Positions 9,890 through 17,820 of a stretch of DNA of 64,000 nucleotides are shown piece by piece. Made by a program: the position numbers and the translations under genes. The stretch covers positions 47,351-111,350 of the forward strand of contig NZ_JAJJZG010000011.1 in the NCBI RefSeq assembly GCF_021028995.1. The letters are read 5' to 3'. How positions within the stretch are numbered: the stretch's first letter is position 1; the number at the start of each line of letters is the position of its first letter. This DNA comes from Halobacterium sp. KA-4 (GTDB taxonomy: Archaea > Halobacteriota > Halobacteria > Halobacteriales > Halobacteriaceae). The notes below the pieces were generated by a model. That model was not told where the DNA came from, did not search any database, and saw only the letters and a list, made by a program, of their open reading frames with translations.

Positions 9890-12079
9890 TTAAGCCGTTC
9901 GTGTCGAGGCGGAGCCGCCGCGGCGGCCGCCGAGTGTCACGACGGCGAGGATGGCGAGCCCGACGAGGTACATGATGGCGATGGGCAACGCGATGAGCAG
10001 CATCGTGTAGAGGCTGTCGGGGGTGACGAGCGCGCTGAACGCGAACGCGCTGATGACCGGCACGCGCCAGCGCCGCCGCATCGTCTGGTAGGAGACGATG
10101 CCGCCGGCGTGAAACAGCACCATCGTCACCGGGATGTCGACGAGGATGCCGATACCCACGGTCAGCAGGAACACCATCCACGCGAACGTGCTGACGGTGA
10201 AACTGATTACCATGCCGGCGTCGAGCGCGTCGTAGACGAGGAACGAGATGACCTCGGGCGCGACGAACGAGTACCCGAGGTAGCTCCCGAGCGCGAGGCC
10301 GCCGACAAGCCCGCCGCCCCAGACGGCGATGACGCGGCGGTCGCCGGTCACCCAGCCACGGTCGGAGAGCGCGGGCCAGATGTAGTAGATGATGACGGGA
10401 AGCGTGCCAATGGCGGCCAACACAACGGAAATCTTCACCTGGAAGACGAGCGCCTCGACGGGGTGGAGCGTGATGGGCCACTCGCCGCCGGTCGCCAGCG
10501 GCCGGACGTCCGCCGGGATGCGCGCGATGAAGTTGTCCCGGACCTCCCGGAACCCGCCGTAGTAGAGCCACCCGAAGATGCCGACCATCAGCGCCATGAA
10601 CGTCCCGACGATGCGGAACGCCCGCGAGCGCAGGCTGGAGAACACGAACCGGATGTCGTAGTAGTAGCCGCCGATGTCGTCCTCGGTGGTCTCCTCCTCG
10701 GTGAACGCGTCCATCATCCCCGCGGCCGTGCTCTGGACCGTGTTCGACTCTTCGTCCGCGGCGGCCTGCTCTGCTTCGACGGCTTCCTCGTCGAGGTCGG
10801 CGTGGACCTCGTCGAAGCGGTTGAGGACCGCCTGCGCCTTCTCGTCGTCGTCGGCTTCGAGCGCGCGGTTGGCCGTCGCGAGCGCCTCGTCCTCGGTCAG
10901 CGACGCGAACGCTTCCGGGGGCGCGGCCCGCACACCCGCGGCGTGGAGTTCGTTGAGGTCGATGTCACCGGGGTTCTCGGGCTGCCCGAGCCGGGACTGT
11001 GCGACCTGCTGGGCGGCGCGGTCGATGGCGACGTACGTGTAGTATAGCGCCGCCGCGGTGAGCGCGACGACCGCGAACGCTCCGCCGAGCACGAGATAGC
11101 CGGTCGCCGGGTCGACGCCGAGCACGTCACTGACGGTCGGGACGCGGACCGACGACCCGATGAATTCGAGGCCGGCGTTGAACGCTTCGATGCCGCCGTA
11201 CTGGCCGGTCGCGTAACCCGCGGCGAACCCGAGCACGCCGACGCCGAGCACGCGGTTCCAGCGCTCGCGGAACACGCCGCGGACGTCGACGTGCTCGCGG
11301 CCGCGCTTCATCGTCACCACGACCTTCGCGCAGTACAGCGAGAGGCCGTACAGCAGGATGAGCGGGGACGCCCACAGAATCTGGGTGAACGGGTCCGGCG
11401 GCGAGAAGAACGCGCCGAACGCGAAGATGCCGACGACCGCGTACTTCCACTTATCGCGGAACGTCTCGTAGGGGATGATACCGGAGTACGAGAACGCCGA
11501 CACGGCCAGCGGGAGTTGGGCCGCGAGCGCGAACGAGAGCGCGAGGAAGAGGATGAACTCGGTCCACTTCACGATGGAGTACTTCGGCGCGAGCCCCGCG
11601 CCCACGGCGTTGCTCGCGAGGAATTCGAACATCAGCGGGAAGAACAGGAAGTACGCGTACGCGACGCCGGCGGACGCCAGTCCCGCACAGACCAGCGCGA
11701 CGAGCGCGACGTTGAGCCGGGAGACGGAGACGTCGGGGATGATTTCGCGCTCCACGAGCGGCTCGCGGGCGTGGTAGAGGAGGACGGGGATGGCGAGCGC
11801 GGCCCCCGTGAACAGGCCGATTTTCACCTGCATCAGGATGACGTCGAACGGCGTTTGCGCGATGACGTTCGCGGTCTCCACGAGGAGGTCTTCCTCGAGT
11901 TTCGGCCAGACGTACAGCCGCATCGCCATGATGCCGCCGATTAGCCCGACGACGAACGCGATGAAGACGTGCTGGAGCTTCGACTGGGCGGTCCGGAGCA
12001 TCACACCGAGCGTCTGCCGGCCGGACTCGATGGTGCGGGCCGTACTGGGGTCTATCGGGCCCGAGCCGGAGCTACTCAT
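9890..12079 (-). CDS. tatCt: Twin-arginine translocase TatC, double-domain form (TatCt)
   Basis: 729 residues containing two TatC-like membrane modules (about residues 25-290 and 460-729) joined by a region with extra helices and a long acidic segment (about 350-450). Motifs such as VIAQTPFDVILMQVKIGLFTG in the first module and LVFQVKISVVLAAIGTLPVI in the second match the conserved TatC region around TM1-TM2. TatC is the receptor for twin-arginine signal peptides. The fused TatCt (about 14 helices) is specific to haloarchaea, where Tat is the dominant export route and TatCt has been reported essential in Haloferax. It is transcribed divergently from tatCo, with 92 bases between start codons. 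Confidence 0.93.
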   Translation of the reverse strand: MSSSGSGPIDPSTARTIESGRQTLGVMLRTAQSKLQHVFIAFVVGLIGGIMAMRLYVWPKLEEDLLVETANVIAQTPFDVILMQVKIGLFTGAALAIPVLLYHAREPLVEREIIPDVSVSRLNVALVALVCAGLASAGVAYAYFLFFPLMFEFLASNAVGAGLAPKYSIVKWTEFILFLALSFALAAQLPLAVSAFSYSGIIPYETFRDKWKYAVVGIFAFGAFFSPPDPFTQILWASPLILLYGLSLYCAKVVVTMKRGREHVDVRGVFRERWNRVLGVGVLGFAAGYATGQYGGIEAFNAGLEFIGSSVRVPTVSDVLGVDPATGYLVLGGAFAVVALTAAALYYTYVAIDRAAQQVAQSRLGQPENPGDIDLNELHAAGVRAAPPEAFASLTEDEALATANRALEADDDEKAQAVLNRFDEVHADLDEEAVEAEQAAADEESNTVQSTAAGMMDAFTEEETTEDDIGGYYYDIRFVFSSLRSRAFRIVGTFMALMVGIFGWLYYGGFREVRDNFIARIPADVRPLATGGEWPITLHPVEALVFQVKISVVLAAIGTLPVIIYYIWPALSDRGWVTGDRRVIAVWGGGLVGGLALGSYLGYSFVAPEVISFLVYDALDAGMVISFTVSTFAWMVFLLTVGIGILVDIPVTMVLFHAGGIVSYQTMRRRWRVPVISAFAFSALVTPDSLYTMLLIALPIAIMYLVGLAILAVVTLGGRRGGSASTRTA

Positions 12080-12171
12080 TGAGTCGGGCTAACCCACTCG
12101 GAATTATCAATCTTCCCGTCCGCGCCCAAAAGAAAGCCTATAACGCCCCCGTCGCCAAAGCACGGACACGA

Positions 12172-13332
12172 ATGGCCGAGGAACCGGACGGCGGGCGCGA
12201 CCGCAACCACGACTGGGAGGGGCTCGCGCCAGCCGTCCGTCCCGTCGACAGCGCGGACAGCGGGCACAGCGAGTGGGAGGACCTCTCGCCCGCGGTTCGC
12301 CGCGTCGACGCCGCTGACGGCTACGCAGGCCCGCGAGTCGCCCGCGACGACGAGTGGCGCGACCTCACGCCAGCCGTCGAGCGCGTCGAGCCGGACGACG
12401 GCGACGAGTGGGACTGGGACGACGACGCCATCGCGGCCGCGGGCGACAAGAGCGCCGACCCCGCGTCGGGCGGCGAACCCGAACTGCTCGCCGACGACGA
12501 CCACCAGGCCGACGAACCCGACGAGGACGCCTCGCTCGACCCGCGCGAGAACTCCGTCGTCGACGCCGAGGAGAACCCGGCACCCCCGGACGACGGCATC
12601 GGTCTGGACGCGCCCGAGTCCGACGTCGAAGAGCCGCTGGCCGTCCACGTCGAGGAGATGGTCAAGCGGCTCGCCATCGTCATCGCCATCGCCGCGCTCG
12701 TCAGCGTCGCCGTCTTCCCTCTCACGGAGGGCCTCATCACCACCATCTGGAACTACGTCCTCCCCGGCGGCGAAGCCGTCGACCCCCGCGTCTACCAGCC
12801 CCTCGAGCTCGTCATCACGCAAGTGAAAGTCGCGAGCCTCGCGGGCCTGGTCATCGCGCTCCCCGTGTTCGTCTACCAGTCGTACGCGTTCATGCGCCCC
12901 GGCCTCTACCGCCACGAGCGCCGCTACTACCTCGCCGCCGTCCCGACGAGCCTCGTGCTCGCCGTGCTCGGCGTCCTCTTCGCGTACCTCCTCGTGCTCC
13001 CGTACACGATGGACTACTTCCAGGGCTACACCGAGAACACCGCGGACGTCGCGTTCGCCCTCGGCTCCACGTTCAACCTCATTCTCATGGTGATGGGCTA
13101 CCTGGCGGTAGTGTTCCAGATCCCGCTGTTCATAATGCTCGCCATCATGCTCGGCGTCACCACCCGCCAGTGGCTCGAAGACCGCCGCCTGCTGTTCTGG
13201 GCCGCGTTCGCCGGCATCTCGTTCACCTTTGGCGCCATTGACCCGACGGGTGTGGTCCCCATCATCGTCGCGCTCACCATGATTGCGCTGTTCGAGGGAA
13301 CGCTCGCGCTGCTGCGGTGGACGGGCAACTAA
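12172..13332 (+). CDS. tatCo: Twin-arginine translocase TatC, single-domain form (TatCo), with repeated N-terminal extension
   Basis: 386 residues. The C-terminal about 230 residues are a standard six-helix TatC (MVKRLAIVIAIAALVSVAVFPLT; FVYQSYAFMRPGLYRHERRY; FTFGAIDPTGVVPIIVAL). The N-terminal about 150 residues are an acidic cytoplasmic extension bearing three copies of a WxxLxPAVxxV motif at about residues 15-25, 35-45 and 62-72. ATG 12172 is preferred over the upstream in-frame start at 12079, which adds a basic stretch atypical of this proteome. A dispersed 3-prime element starts directly after the stop. Confidence 0.93.
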   Translation: MAEEPDGGRDRNHDWEGLAPAVRPVDSADSGHSEWEDLSPAVRRVDAADGYAGPRVARDDEWRDLTPAVERVEPDDGDEWDWDDDAIAAAGDKSADPASGGEPELLADDDHQADEPDEDASLDPRENSVVDAEENPAPPDDGIGLDAPESDVEEPLAVHVEEMVKRLAIVIAIAALVSVAVFPLTEGLITTIWNYVLPGGEAVDPRVYQPLELVITQVKVASLAGLVIALPVFVYQSYAFMRPGLYRHERRYYLAAVPTSLVLAVLGVLFAYLLVLPYTMDYFQGYTENTADVAFALGSTFNLILMVMGYLAVVFQIPLFIMLAIMLGVTTRQWLEDRRLLFWAAFAGISFTFGAIDPTGVVPIIVALTMIALFEGTLALLRWTGN

Positions 13333-13336
13333 AAGC

Positions 13337-13516
13337 CCACTTTTTCCAGCGCTCGGTCACTGGCGCTCCCTCCCTTGCAAAAATTTGCGGAAAAAGCACT
13401 CCTCCTTCGGTCCGCTTCGCGTCCCTCAGTCGTTGGCCTCGCGGCTTCGCCGCGAGTGAACTGCTCACGGGTCGCTCCGCTCCCCGTTCGCAGAAACGAG
13501 ACGCTACGCGGATGCC
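13337..13516 (+). repeat. Dispersed 3-prime-end element, copy A (after tatCo)
   Basis: It starts about five bases after the tatCo stop. Left end CCCACTTTTTCC, then a core GCGGAAAAAGCACTCCTCC, an internal perfect hairpin CTCGCGGC-TTC-GCCGCGAG, and right end CGCGGATGC. The core and both ends recur at 38371-38471, 41763-41936 and, inverted, 45975-46150. It encodes no credible protein. The remaining bases to rpiA (start 13582) hold its promoter. Confidence 0.6.
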
Positions 13517-13581
13517 GCTCCCCACCCCCTTCTCTCGCCGAGCGCGTGGGTTTTTGGTCGGTGGTCGACCACGCTACGGGT

Positions 13582-14256
13582 ATGAAGAACACGGGCGGCA
13601 GCGACGCGGCGAAGCGACGCGCGGGCGAAGCGGCAGCCGACGACGTCGAGGACGGGATGGTCGTCGGGCTCGGGACGGGGAGCACGGCGGCGCACGCGAT
13701 TCGCGCCATCGGCGAGCGCGACCTCGACGTTGAGGGCGTACCGACGTCGTACCAGTCCCGCCAGCTCGCCATCGACGCGGGGATTCCGTTGACGACGCTG
13801 GAGGAGGCGTCCGTCGACCTCGCTATCGACGGCGCCGATCAGGTCGCGGGCACGGACCTCGTGAAGGGCGGCGGCGCGGCGCACGCCCGCGAGAAGTACG
13901 TGGACGCCAGCGCGGACCGGTTCGTCGTCGTCGCGGATCCCTCGAAGGAAGTGGACGCGCTGGACTACCCCGTGCCAGTCGAAGTACTGCCGGACGCGCA
14001 GCCGGTCGTCGCGGAGCGCGTGCGCGCGCTCAACGGGGAGCCCGAACTCCGCGCCGCCGAGCGCAAGGATGGCCCGGTGGTGACGGACAACGGCAATCTC
14101 GTGCTGGACTGCGAGTTCGGCGCGCTCGACGACCCCGGCGAAGTGGCGGCGGCGCTGTCGGAACTCCCGGGCGTCGTCGAGCACGGCCTGTTCGTCGGGC
14201 TGGCCGACGCTGTCTACGTGGGGACCGAGGACGGCGTACGGGTCACAGACGCGTAG
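13582..14256 (+). CDS. rpiA: Ribose-5-phosphate isomerase A
   Basis: 224 residues, the usual RpiA length. Family motifs: VGLGTGSTAAHAIRAIGER near residues 29-47, IDGADQVAGTDLVKGGGAAH (catalytic Asp/Lys region) and VTDNGNLVLDCEFG. It interconverts ribose-5-phosphate and ribulose-5-phosphate for nucleotide synthesis; haloarchaea lack a full oxidative pentose pathway, so this supplies or drains PRPP. The frame stays open far upstream through the dispersed repeat, but MKNTGGSDAAKRRAGEAAAD at 13582 is the first plausible start. Confidence 0.94.
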   Translation: MKNTGGSDAAKRRAGEAAADDVEDGMVVGLGTGSTAAHAIRAIGERDLDVEGVPTSYQSRQLAIDAGIPLTTLEEASVDLAIDGADQVAGTDLVKGGGAAHAREKYVDASADRFVVVADPSKEVDALDYPVPVEVLPDAQPVVAERVRALNGEPELRAAERKDGPVVTDNGNLVLDCEFGALDDPGEVAAALSELPGVVEHGLFVGLADAVYVGTEDGVRVTDA

Positions 14257-14299
14257 CTACGGGGTGTGGCGTCGCAAAAAACGAAAGGGTCGAACCTAG

Positions 14300-14467
14300 T
14301 TACAGGTCGCGCGGCTGGACGGTCTTGCGACCGTTGGACTCGGCGCGAGCCGCGGCGTCTTCGAGGAGCTCCGACACTTCTTCGTCGAGCGCCTCGTAGA
14401 AGTCGGAGGCAACGTTCTTGTCGTCGAGTTCTTCCTTCACAGCGGCCTTGACGATGAGGTCTGCCAT
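14300..14467 (-). CDS. Minimal histone-fold protein (DUF1931-like), 55 aa
   Basis: Minus-strand frame from ATG 14467: MADLIVKAAVKEELDDKNVA, then DFYEALDEEVSELLEDAAAR and ESNGRKTVQPRDL. The end GRKTVQPRDL closely resembles the loop-2/strand/helix-3 start of archaeal histones (GRKTV.x.DL), preceded by one long helix, so this is a truncated histone-fold module; I associate it with DUF1931. It may dimerise or bind DNA, but this is inferred. A palindromic TATA-like CCTTATAAGG (14491-14500) lies about 28 bases upstream, so the mRNA is probably leaderless. Confidence 0.8.
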   Translation of the reverse strand: MADLIVKAAVKEELDDKNVASDFYEALDEEVSELLEDAAARAESNGRKTVQPRDL

Positions 14468-14490
14468 ACGACCTGGTTTTTTCCTCGCCT

Positions 14491-14500
14491 CCTTATAAGG
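14491..14500 (-). promoter_or_regulatory. TATA box of the minimal histone-fold gene
   Basis: Palindromic CCTTATAAGG centred about 28 bases before the ATG at 14467; spacing fits a leaderless archaeal promoter. Confidence 0.55.
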
Positions 14501-14621
14501 CTTCCCATAAGACGCGGCCGTAGCGGCTACTCACGCCTTCCTACAGGCGCACGCGCGGTGAATCCTGTCGGCGAGCCGCGGCGTTCGCTCGCACGAAGCC
14601 GGGAAGGAGAACTCAGATTCG

Positions 14622-14635
14622 AATTTGGCCAAATT
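14622..14635. promoter_or_regulatory. 14-bp perfect palindrome AATTTGGCCAAATT
   Basis: A perfectly symmetric AT-rich site in otherwise GC-rich DNA, flanked by TTCGAA on both sides. It lies in the 248-base gap between the divergent histone-fold gene and the zinc-finger microprotein gene, about 80 bases before the latter. This looks like an operator for a dimeric regulator; no protein can be assigned. Confidence 0.4.
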
Positions 14636-14715
14636 TTGTTCGAAATTGGGAAAACCCACTTATTCGAGTGTGGTGTACCTTCACACACTGGCCACCCGCG
14701 CCAGGGACCACGATA

Positions 14716-14865
14716 ATGCCCCGCTGTGACCACTGCGACGCCCACGTCTCCGAGAACTTCGCGCGCGTGTTCGCCGACGAGGACGGTCGCCTCCACGCGT
14801 GCCCGAACTGTGCGGCGAACGTCGGCATCGCCGAAGTGTCGAAAGACCGCGCCCGCCGGGCCTGA
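14716..14865 (+). CDS. Zinc-finger microprotein, 49 aa
   Basis: Starts MPRCDHCDAHVSENFARVFA and ends HACPNCAANVGIAEVSKDRARRA. Two CxxC pairs (CDHC at residues 4-7 and CPNC about 32-35) form a predicted treble-clef or ribbon zinc site. Such one-domain zinc proteins are abundant in haloarchaea (I associate this one with DUF7563); some affect biofilm or motility, but no function can be assigned here. ATG 14716 is chosen over an upstream in-frame ATG at 14668 because the conserved part begins MP.CxxC. Confidence 0.75.
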   Translation: MPRCDHCDAHVSENFARVFADEDGRLHACPNCAANVGIAEVSKDRARRA

Positions 14866-14903
14866 CCGAAACGCAGTCCTGTCCGAACGCCCTCGCTTCG
14901 GGC

Positions 14904-15161
14904 GTGCACTACGTCTACGTGGTAGAGTGCAGCGACGGCACTTACTACACGGGCTACACGACGGACGTCGAGCGCCGCGTTGCCGAACACGACGCCGGCG
15001 ACGGCGCGAAGTACACGCGCGGCCGCACCCCCGTCACCCTCCAGTACGTCGAATCCTTCGAGACAAAATCGGCGGCGATGAGCCGCGAGTACGAACTCAA
15101 GCAGCGCTCGCGCCGGCAGAAAGAGCGGCTCGTCGCCGAGCAGGACGATCCGTGGCCGTAG
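14904..15161 (+). CDS. GIY-YIG domain protein
   Basis: 85 residues from GTG 14904: VHYVYVVECSDGTYYTGYTT. It is the single-domain UvrC/URI type: YVYVVEC...YYTGYT supplies the GIY-YIG pair, followed by DVERRVAEHDAG (catalytic Arg region) and KSAAMSREYELKQRSRRQKE (Glu and basic helix). Family members are small nucleases linked to DNA repair or mobile elements; the cellular role of stand-alone haloarchaeal copies is not known. The open frame continues upstream through the preceding gene without a good start. Its stop abuts the stop of the FMN reductase on the other strand with no gap. Confidence 0.82.
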   Translation: MHYVYVVECSDGTYYTGYTTDVERRVAEHDAGDGAKYTRGRTPVTLQYVESFETKSAAMSREYELKQRSRRQKERLVAEQDDPWP

Positions 15162-15716
15162 TCAGCGCTCGGCGAGTTCCCACCGGTAAGCGGCGTCGAT
15201 AACAGCGTCAGCAACTTCGTCGAGCCGGGCAGCGAGGTCGTCGTCGGTGAGGACGCCGTCCTCGAAGTACCGCGAGGCGTTCCGGATGCCGACCTGCTCG
15301 GGAACGACGTCGGCGTGGACGCCCCGCATCGTGATGCGCATGTGGTCCAGCGGCGACGCGATGGTGCCGCCGCCAGCCACGACGACGAGGCCGACGGGCG
15401 TGTCCTCGTACTCGTCGAACCCGCAGTAGTCGTGGAAGTTCCGGAACGTCGAAGAGTAGCTACTGTGGTAGTTCGGCGACCCGACGACGACGGCGTCGGC
15501 GGCCCGCACGCGTTCAAGCAGCGCTTCGGCGTCGCCGGCGTCCGCAATATCGCGGTCGGGGTCGTACAGCGGCAGGTCGGCTGCGCCGAGGTCGACGTGG
15601 TCGGTGTCGGCGCCCGCGCGCTCGGCGCCGTCGAGTGCGTGCTCGACGGCCTGGCGCGTGTAGCTGGTGGCGCGTTGGCTGCCGGTGACGCCGACGACCA
15701 GCGGTGTGAAGTCCAT
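15162..15716 (-). CDS. NADPH-dependent FMN reductase
   Basis: 184 residues starting MDFTPLVVGVTGSQRATSYT. Flavodoxin-like fold: the N-terminal GSxRxxSxT phosphate loop, PLYDPDRD, and VVVGSPNYHSSYSSTFRNFHDY (family SP.YhgsysgxLKn.lD flavin-binding segment). It reduces free or bound FMN, or quinone/azo compounds, with NAD(P)H in the cytoplasm. The open frame extends upstream to 15872, but the extra residues are out of character, and ATG 15716 begins the fold directly. Confidence 0.87.
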   Translation of the reverse strand: MDFTPLVVGVTGSQRATSYTRQAVEHALDGAERAGADTDHVDLGAADLPLYDPDRDIADAGDAEALLERVRAADAVVVGSPNYHSSYSSTFRNFHDYCGFDEYEDTPVGLVVVAGGGTIASPLDHMRITMRGVHADVVPEQVGIRNASRYFEDGVLTDDDLAARLDEVADAVIDAAYRWELAER

Positions 15717-15816
15717 GTGCCCGCGTTCGGTGGCGGACGGATAAAACTCGACGTGGTCGTCCGGGCTCACCGCGGGGACCGCAGGGATTTTGACGCGACG
15801 CAGCGACGCCCCGGAC

Positions 15817-17187
15817 ATGGACGGCATCTCCTTCGGGACGGACGGCTGGCGGGCGACACTGGACGTGTTCACGAGCGGGCGCGTCCGCTCGGTCGCACAG
15901 GCTACCGCGGACTACCTCGCCAACGAGGGTCACGCCGGCGAGACTGTCGCGGTCGGCTACGACGCCCGCGAGACGTCGGAAGGGTTCGCCGAGGACATCG
16001 CGGGCGTGCTCGCGGCGAACGGCTTCGACGTGCTGTTGCCCGAGCGCGACTGCCCGACGCCGCTGGTCGCGCACGCCATCGTGGAGCGCGACCTCGCGGG
16101 CGCGCTCGTCGTCACGGCCTCGCACAATCCACCCGAGTACAACGGCGTGAAGTTCATTCCCGAGGACGGCGCGCCCGCGCTCCCCGAGGTCACGGAGGCC
16201 ATCGAGGCGAACCTCCGCGAGCCCGTGGAGGGCCCGTTGCAGGGCGACGTCCGCGAGGTCGACCTCGTGACGCCGCACGCCGAGCACTGCCGCGACCTCG
16301 TGGACGCGGACCTCTCCGGGCTGACGGTCGTCTACGACGCGATGCACGGGAGCGGGCGCGGCGTCACCGACGCCCTCCTGAAAGCTGCCGGCGCGGAGGT
16401 GATTCGGGAGCGCTGCGACCGCGACCCCGAGTTCGGCGGCACGCCCCCGGAGCCCGACGAAGCCAACTTGCAGGGGCTCGCGCTCGCGGTTGACCAGCAC
16501 GACGCGGACTTCGGCGTCGCCAACGACGGTGACGCCGACCGCGTCGCCGTCGTCACGCCCGAGCGCGGCGTCCTCGACGGGAATCGCTTCTACGCGCTCG
16601 CGTACGACTACCTCCTCGAAAGCGATACTGGGCCCGCAGTCAGGACAGTGTCGACGACGTTCCTCGTGGACCGCCTCGCCGACGTCCACGACTGCGAGGT
16701 CGTGGAGACGCCGGTCGGCTTCAAGTGGGTCGCCGACGCGATGGGCGCCCACGACGCCCTCTTCGGCGGCGAGGAGTCCGGCGGGTACACGATGCGCGGG
16801 CACGTCCGCGAGAAGGACGGCGTCTTGATGGCGCTGCTCGCGGGCGCGGCAGCCAGCGAGCGCCCGCTCGACGACCGCCTCGACGCCATCGCCGACGAGT
16901 TCGGCGACATCCACCAGGACAAGGTAAGCGTCGACTGCCCGGACGACCGCAAGGCCGCGGTCCTCGACGAACTCGAAGACCGGCTCCCCGACGAGATCGC
17001 CGGCGTCCTGGTCGAGCGCGTCAACGACACGGACGGCTTCAAAATTCTCTTAGAAGACGGCTCCTGGCTGCTCGTCCGGCCCTCCGGCACGGAGCCGAAG
17101 ATGCGGGTGTACGCGGAGGGCGACAGCCCAGAGCGCGTCGACGACCTCCTCGCGGCGGGCCGCGACCTCGTCGAGCCGCTAGTCTAG
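15817..17187 (+). CDS. Phosphoglucomutase/phosphomannomutase family protein
   Basis: 456 residues with all four active-site loops of the alpha-D-phosphohexomutase superfamily: phosphoserine loop TASHNPPEYNGVKF (about residue 105), metal loop DGDADRVAV (about 236), sugar loop GGEESGGYTMRGH (about 320) and phosphate loop RPSGTEPKMRVY (about 425). It interconverts hexose 1- and 6-phosphates for sugar nucleotide and S-layer glycan synthesis; glucosamine mutase activity cannot be excluded. The start ATG 15817 (MDGISFGTDGW) is the conserved one. Its last nine bases overlap the convergent acetyltransferase gene. Confidence 0.92.
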   Translation: MDGISFGTDGWRATLDVFTSGRVRSVAQATADYLANEGHAGETVAVGYDARETSEGFAEDIAGVLAANGFDVLLPERDCPTPLVAHAIVERDLAGALVVTASHNPPEYNGVKFIPEDGAPALPEVTEAIEANLREPVEGPLQGDVREVDLVTPHAEHCRDLVDADLSGLTVVYDAMHGSGRGVTDALLKAAGAEVIRERCDRDPEFGGTPPEPDEANLQGLALAVDQHDADFGVANDGDADRVAVVTPERGVLDGNRFYALAYDYLLESDTGPAVRTVSTTFLVDRLADVHDCEVVETPVGFKWVADAMGAHDALFGGEESGGYTMRGHVREKDGVLMALLAGAAASERPLDDRLDAIADEFGDIHQDKVSVDCPDDRKAAVLDELEDRLPDEIAGVLVERVNDTDGFKILLEDGSWLLVRPSGTEPKMRVYAEGDSPERVDDLLAAGRDLVEPLV

Positions 17188-17583
17188 AATTCCACGATAC
17201 CGGTCGCCTCGTTTCTCGCAGTCGAAACCTAATGAATCGTAGAACGGCTTCACGCTCCGGTCGAAGTCCGCCGTCAGCGGCGTCCACTTGCCGGCGGCGT
17301 GCTCGACGAGCGCGGTGCCGATGCCGTCCGCGCGTCGGCGCCGGCGTACTGCGATTGCCTCGATGTGGACTCCCTGCTCCCTACCGACGGCGACGAGCGC
17401 ACCGACGATGCGGTTGTCGTCGTCCGCGACGACGACCGTACCGGCGTCGATGCGTCGCTGTGCGGTCTCGCTGGGGAGTTCGAGATTCGCGCCGTCGAGC
17501 ACGCGCATCACGCCGAGGTGGTCGCGGGTCGACGCTCGGCGAACCACGATACCGCGCGGTCCCGCCGTCGGCACGCTACCCAC
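17179..17583 (-). CDS. GNAT-family N-acetyltransferase
   Basis: 134 residues from GTG 17583, with the first strand VVRRASTRDHLGVMRVLDGA and the acetyl-CoA site HIEAIAVRRRRRADGIGTAL (motif A, RRRxGIGxxL type), then FYDSLGF (motif B). It transfers an acetyl group to a small molecule or protein amine; substrate unknown. The start overlaps the last eight bases of the samp2 gene upstream, so the two are translationally coupled. GTG codons a few residues downstream (residues 4 and 13) are alternative starts. Confidence 0.85.
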   Translation of the reverse strand: MGSVPTAGPRGIVVRRASTRDHLGVMRVLDGANLELPSETAQRRIDAGTVVVADDDNRIVGALVAVGREQGVHIEAIAVRRRRRADGIGTALVEHAAGKWTPLTADFDRSVKPFYDSLGFDCEKRGDRYRGILD

Positions 17584-17773
17584 CCCGGATGAGCCGCAGC
17601 ACGCGCACGTGCTCGGCGTCGACGGGCTGGTCCTCGGGGACCGGCGTCCCGTCGACCATCACCGAGACCTCATGCGGGCTGAGGTCGACTGCTTCGAGGA
17701 GGTCGGCGTACGTCTCGTCGGTCACGTCGAACTCGTGGGTGTCGTCGCCGACCACCTCGACGGTCACGCGCAT
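17576..17773 (-). CDS. samp2: Ubiquitin-like small archaeal modifier protein SAMP2
   Basis: 65 residues, MRVTVEVVGDDTHEFDVTDE ... HVRVLRLIRGG, ending in the di-glycine needed for C-terminal adenylation. The beta-grasp pattern and the ending VLRLIRGG closely match SAMP2 of Haloferax volcanii. SAMP2 is conjugated to lysines (sampylation) by the E1-like UbaA and also carries sulfur for tRNA wobble-uridine thiolation. The UbaA gene is not in this window. It is the first gene of a two-gene unit with the overlapping acetyltransferase. Confidence 0.9.
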   Translation of the reverse strand: MRVTVEVVGDDTHEFDVTDETYADLLEAVDLSPHEVSVMVDGTPVPEDQPVDAEHVRVLRLIRGG

Positions 17774-17820
17774 GAGTGCTGGTAGCCGGCGGGCGGCCTT
17801 AGGCGCCGCGATTGTGGCGG

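Noticed and set aside
13337..13516. Spurious coding frame through repeat copy A (open frame extending into rpiA)
   Set aside because: The frame through the repeat is Arg/Ser/Leu-rich and the same sequence family recurs in other frames, so it is not coding; the rpiA start is 13582.
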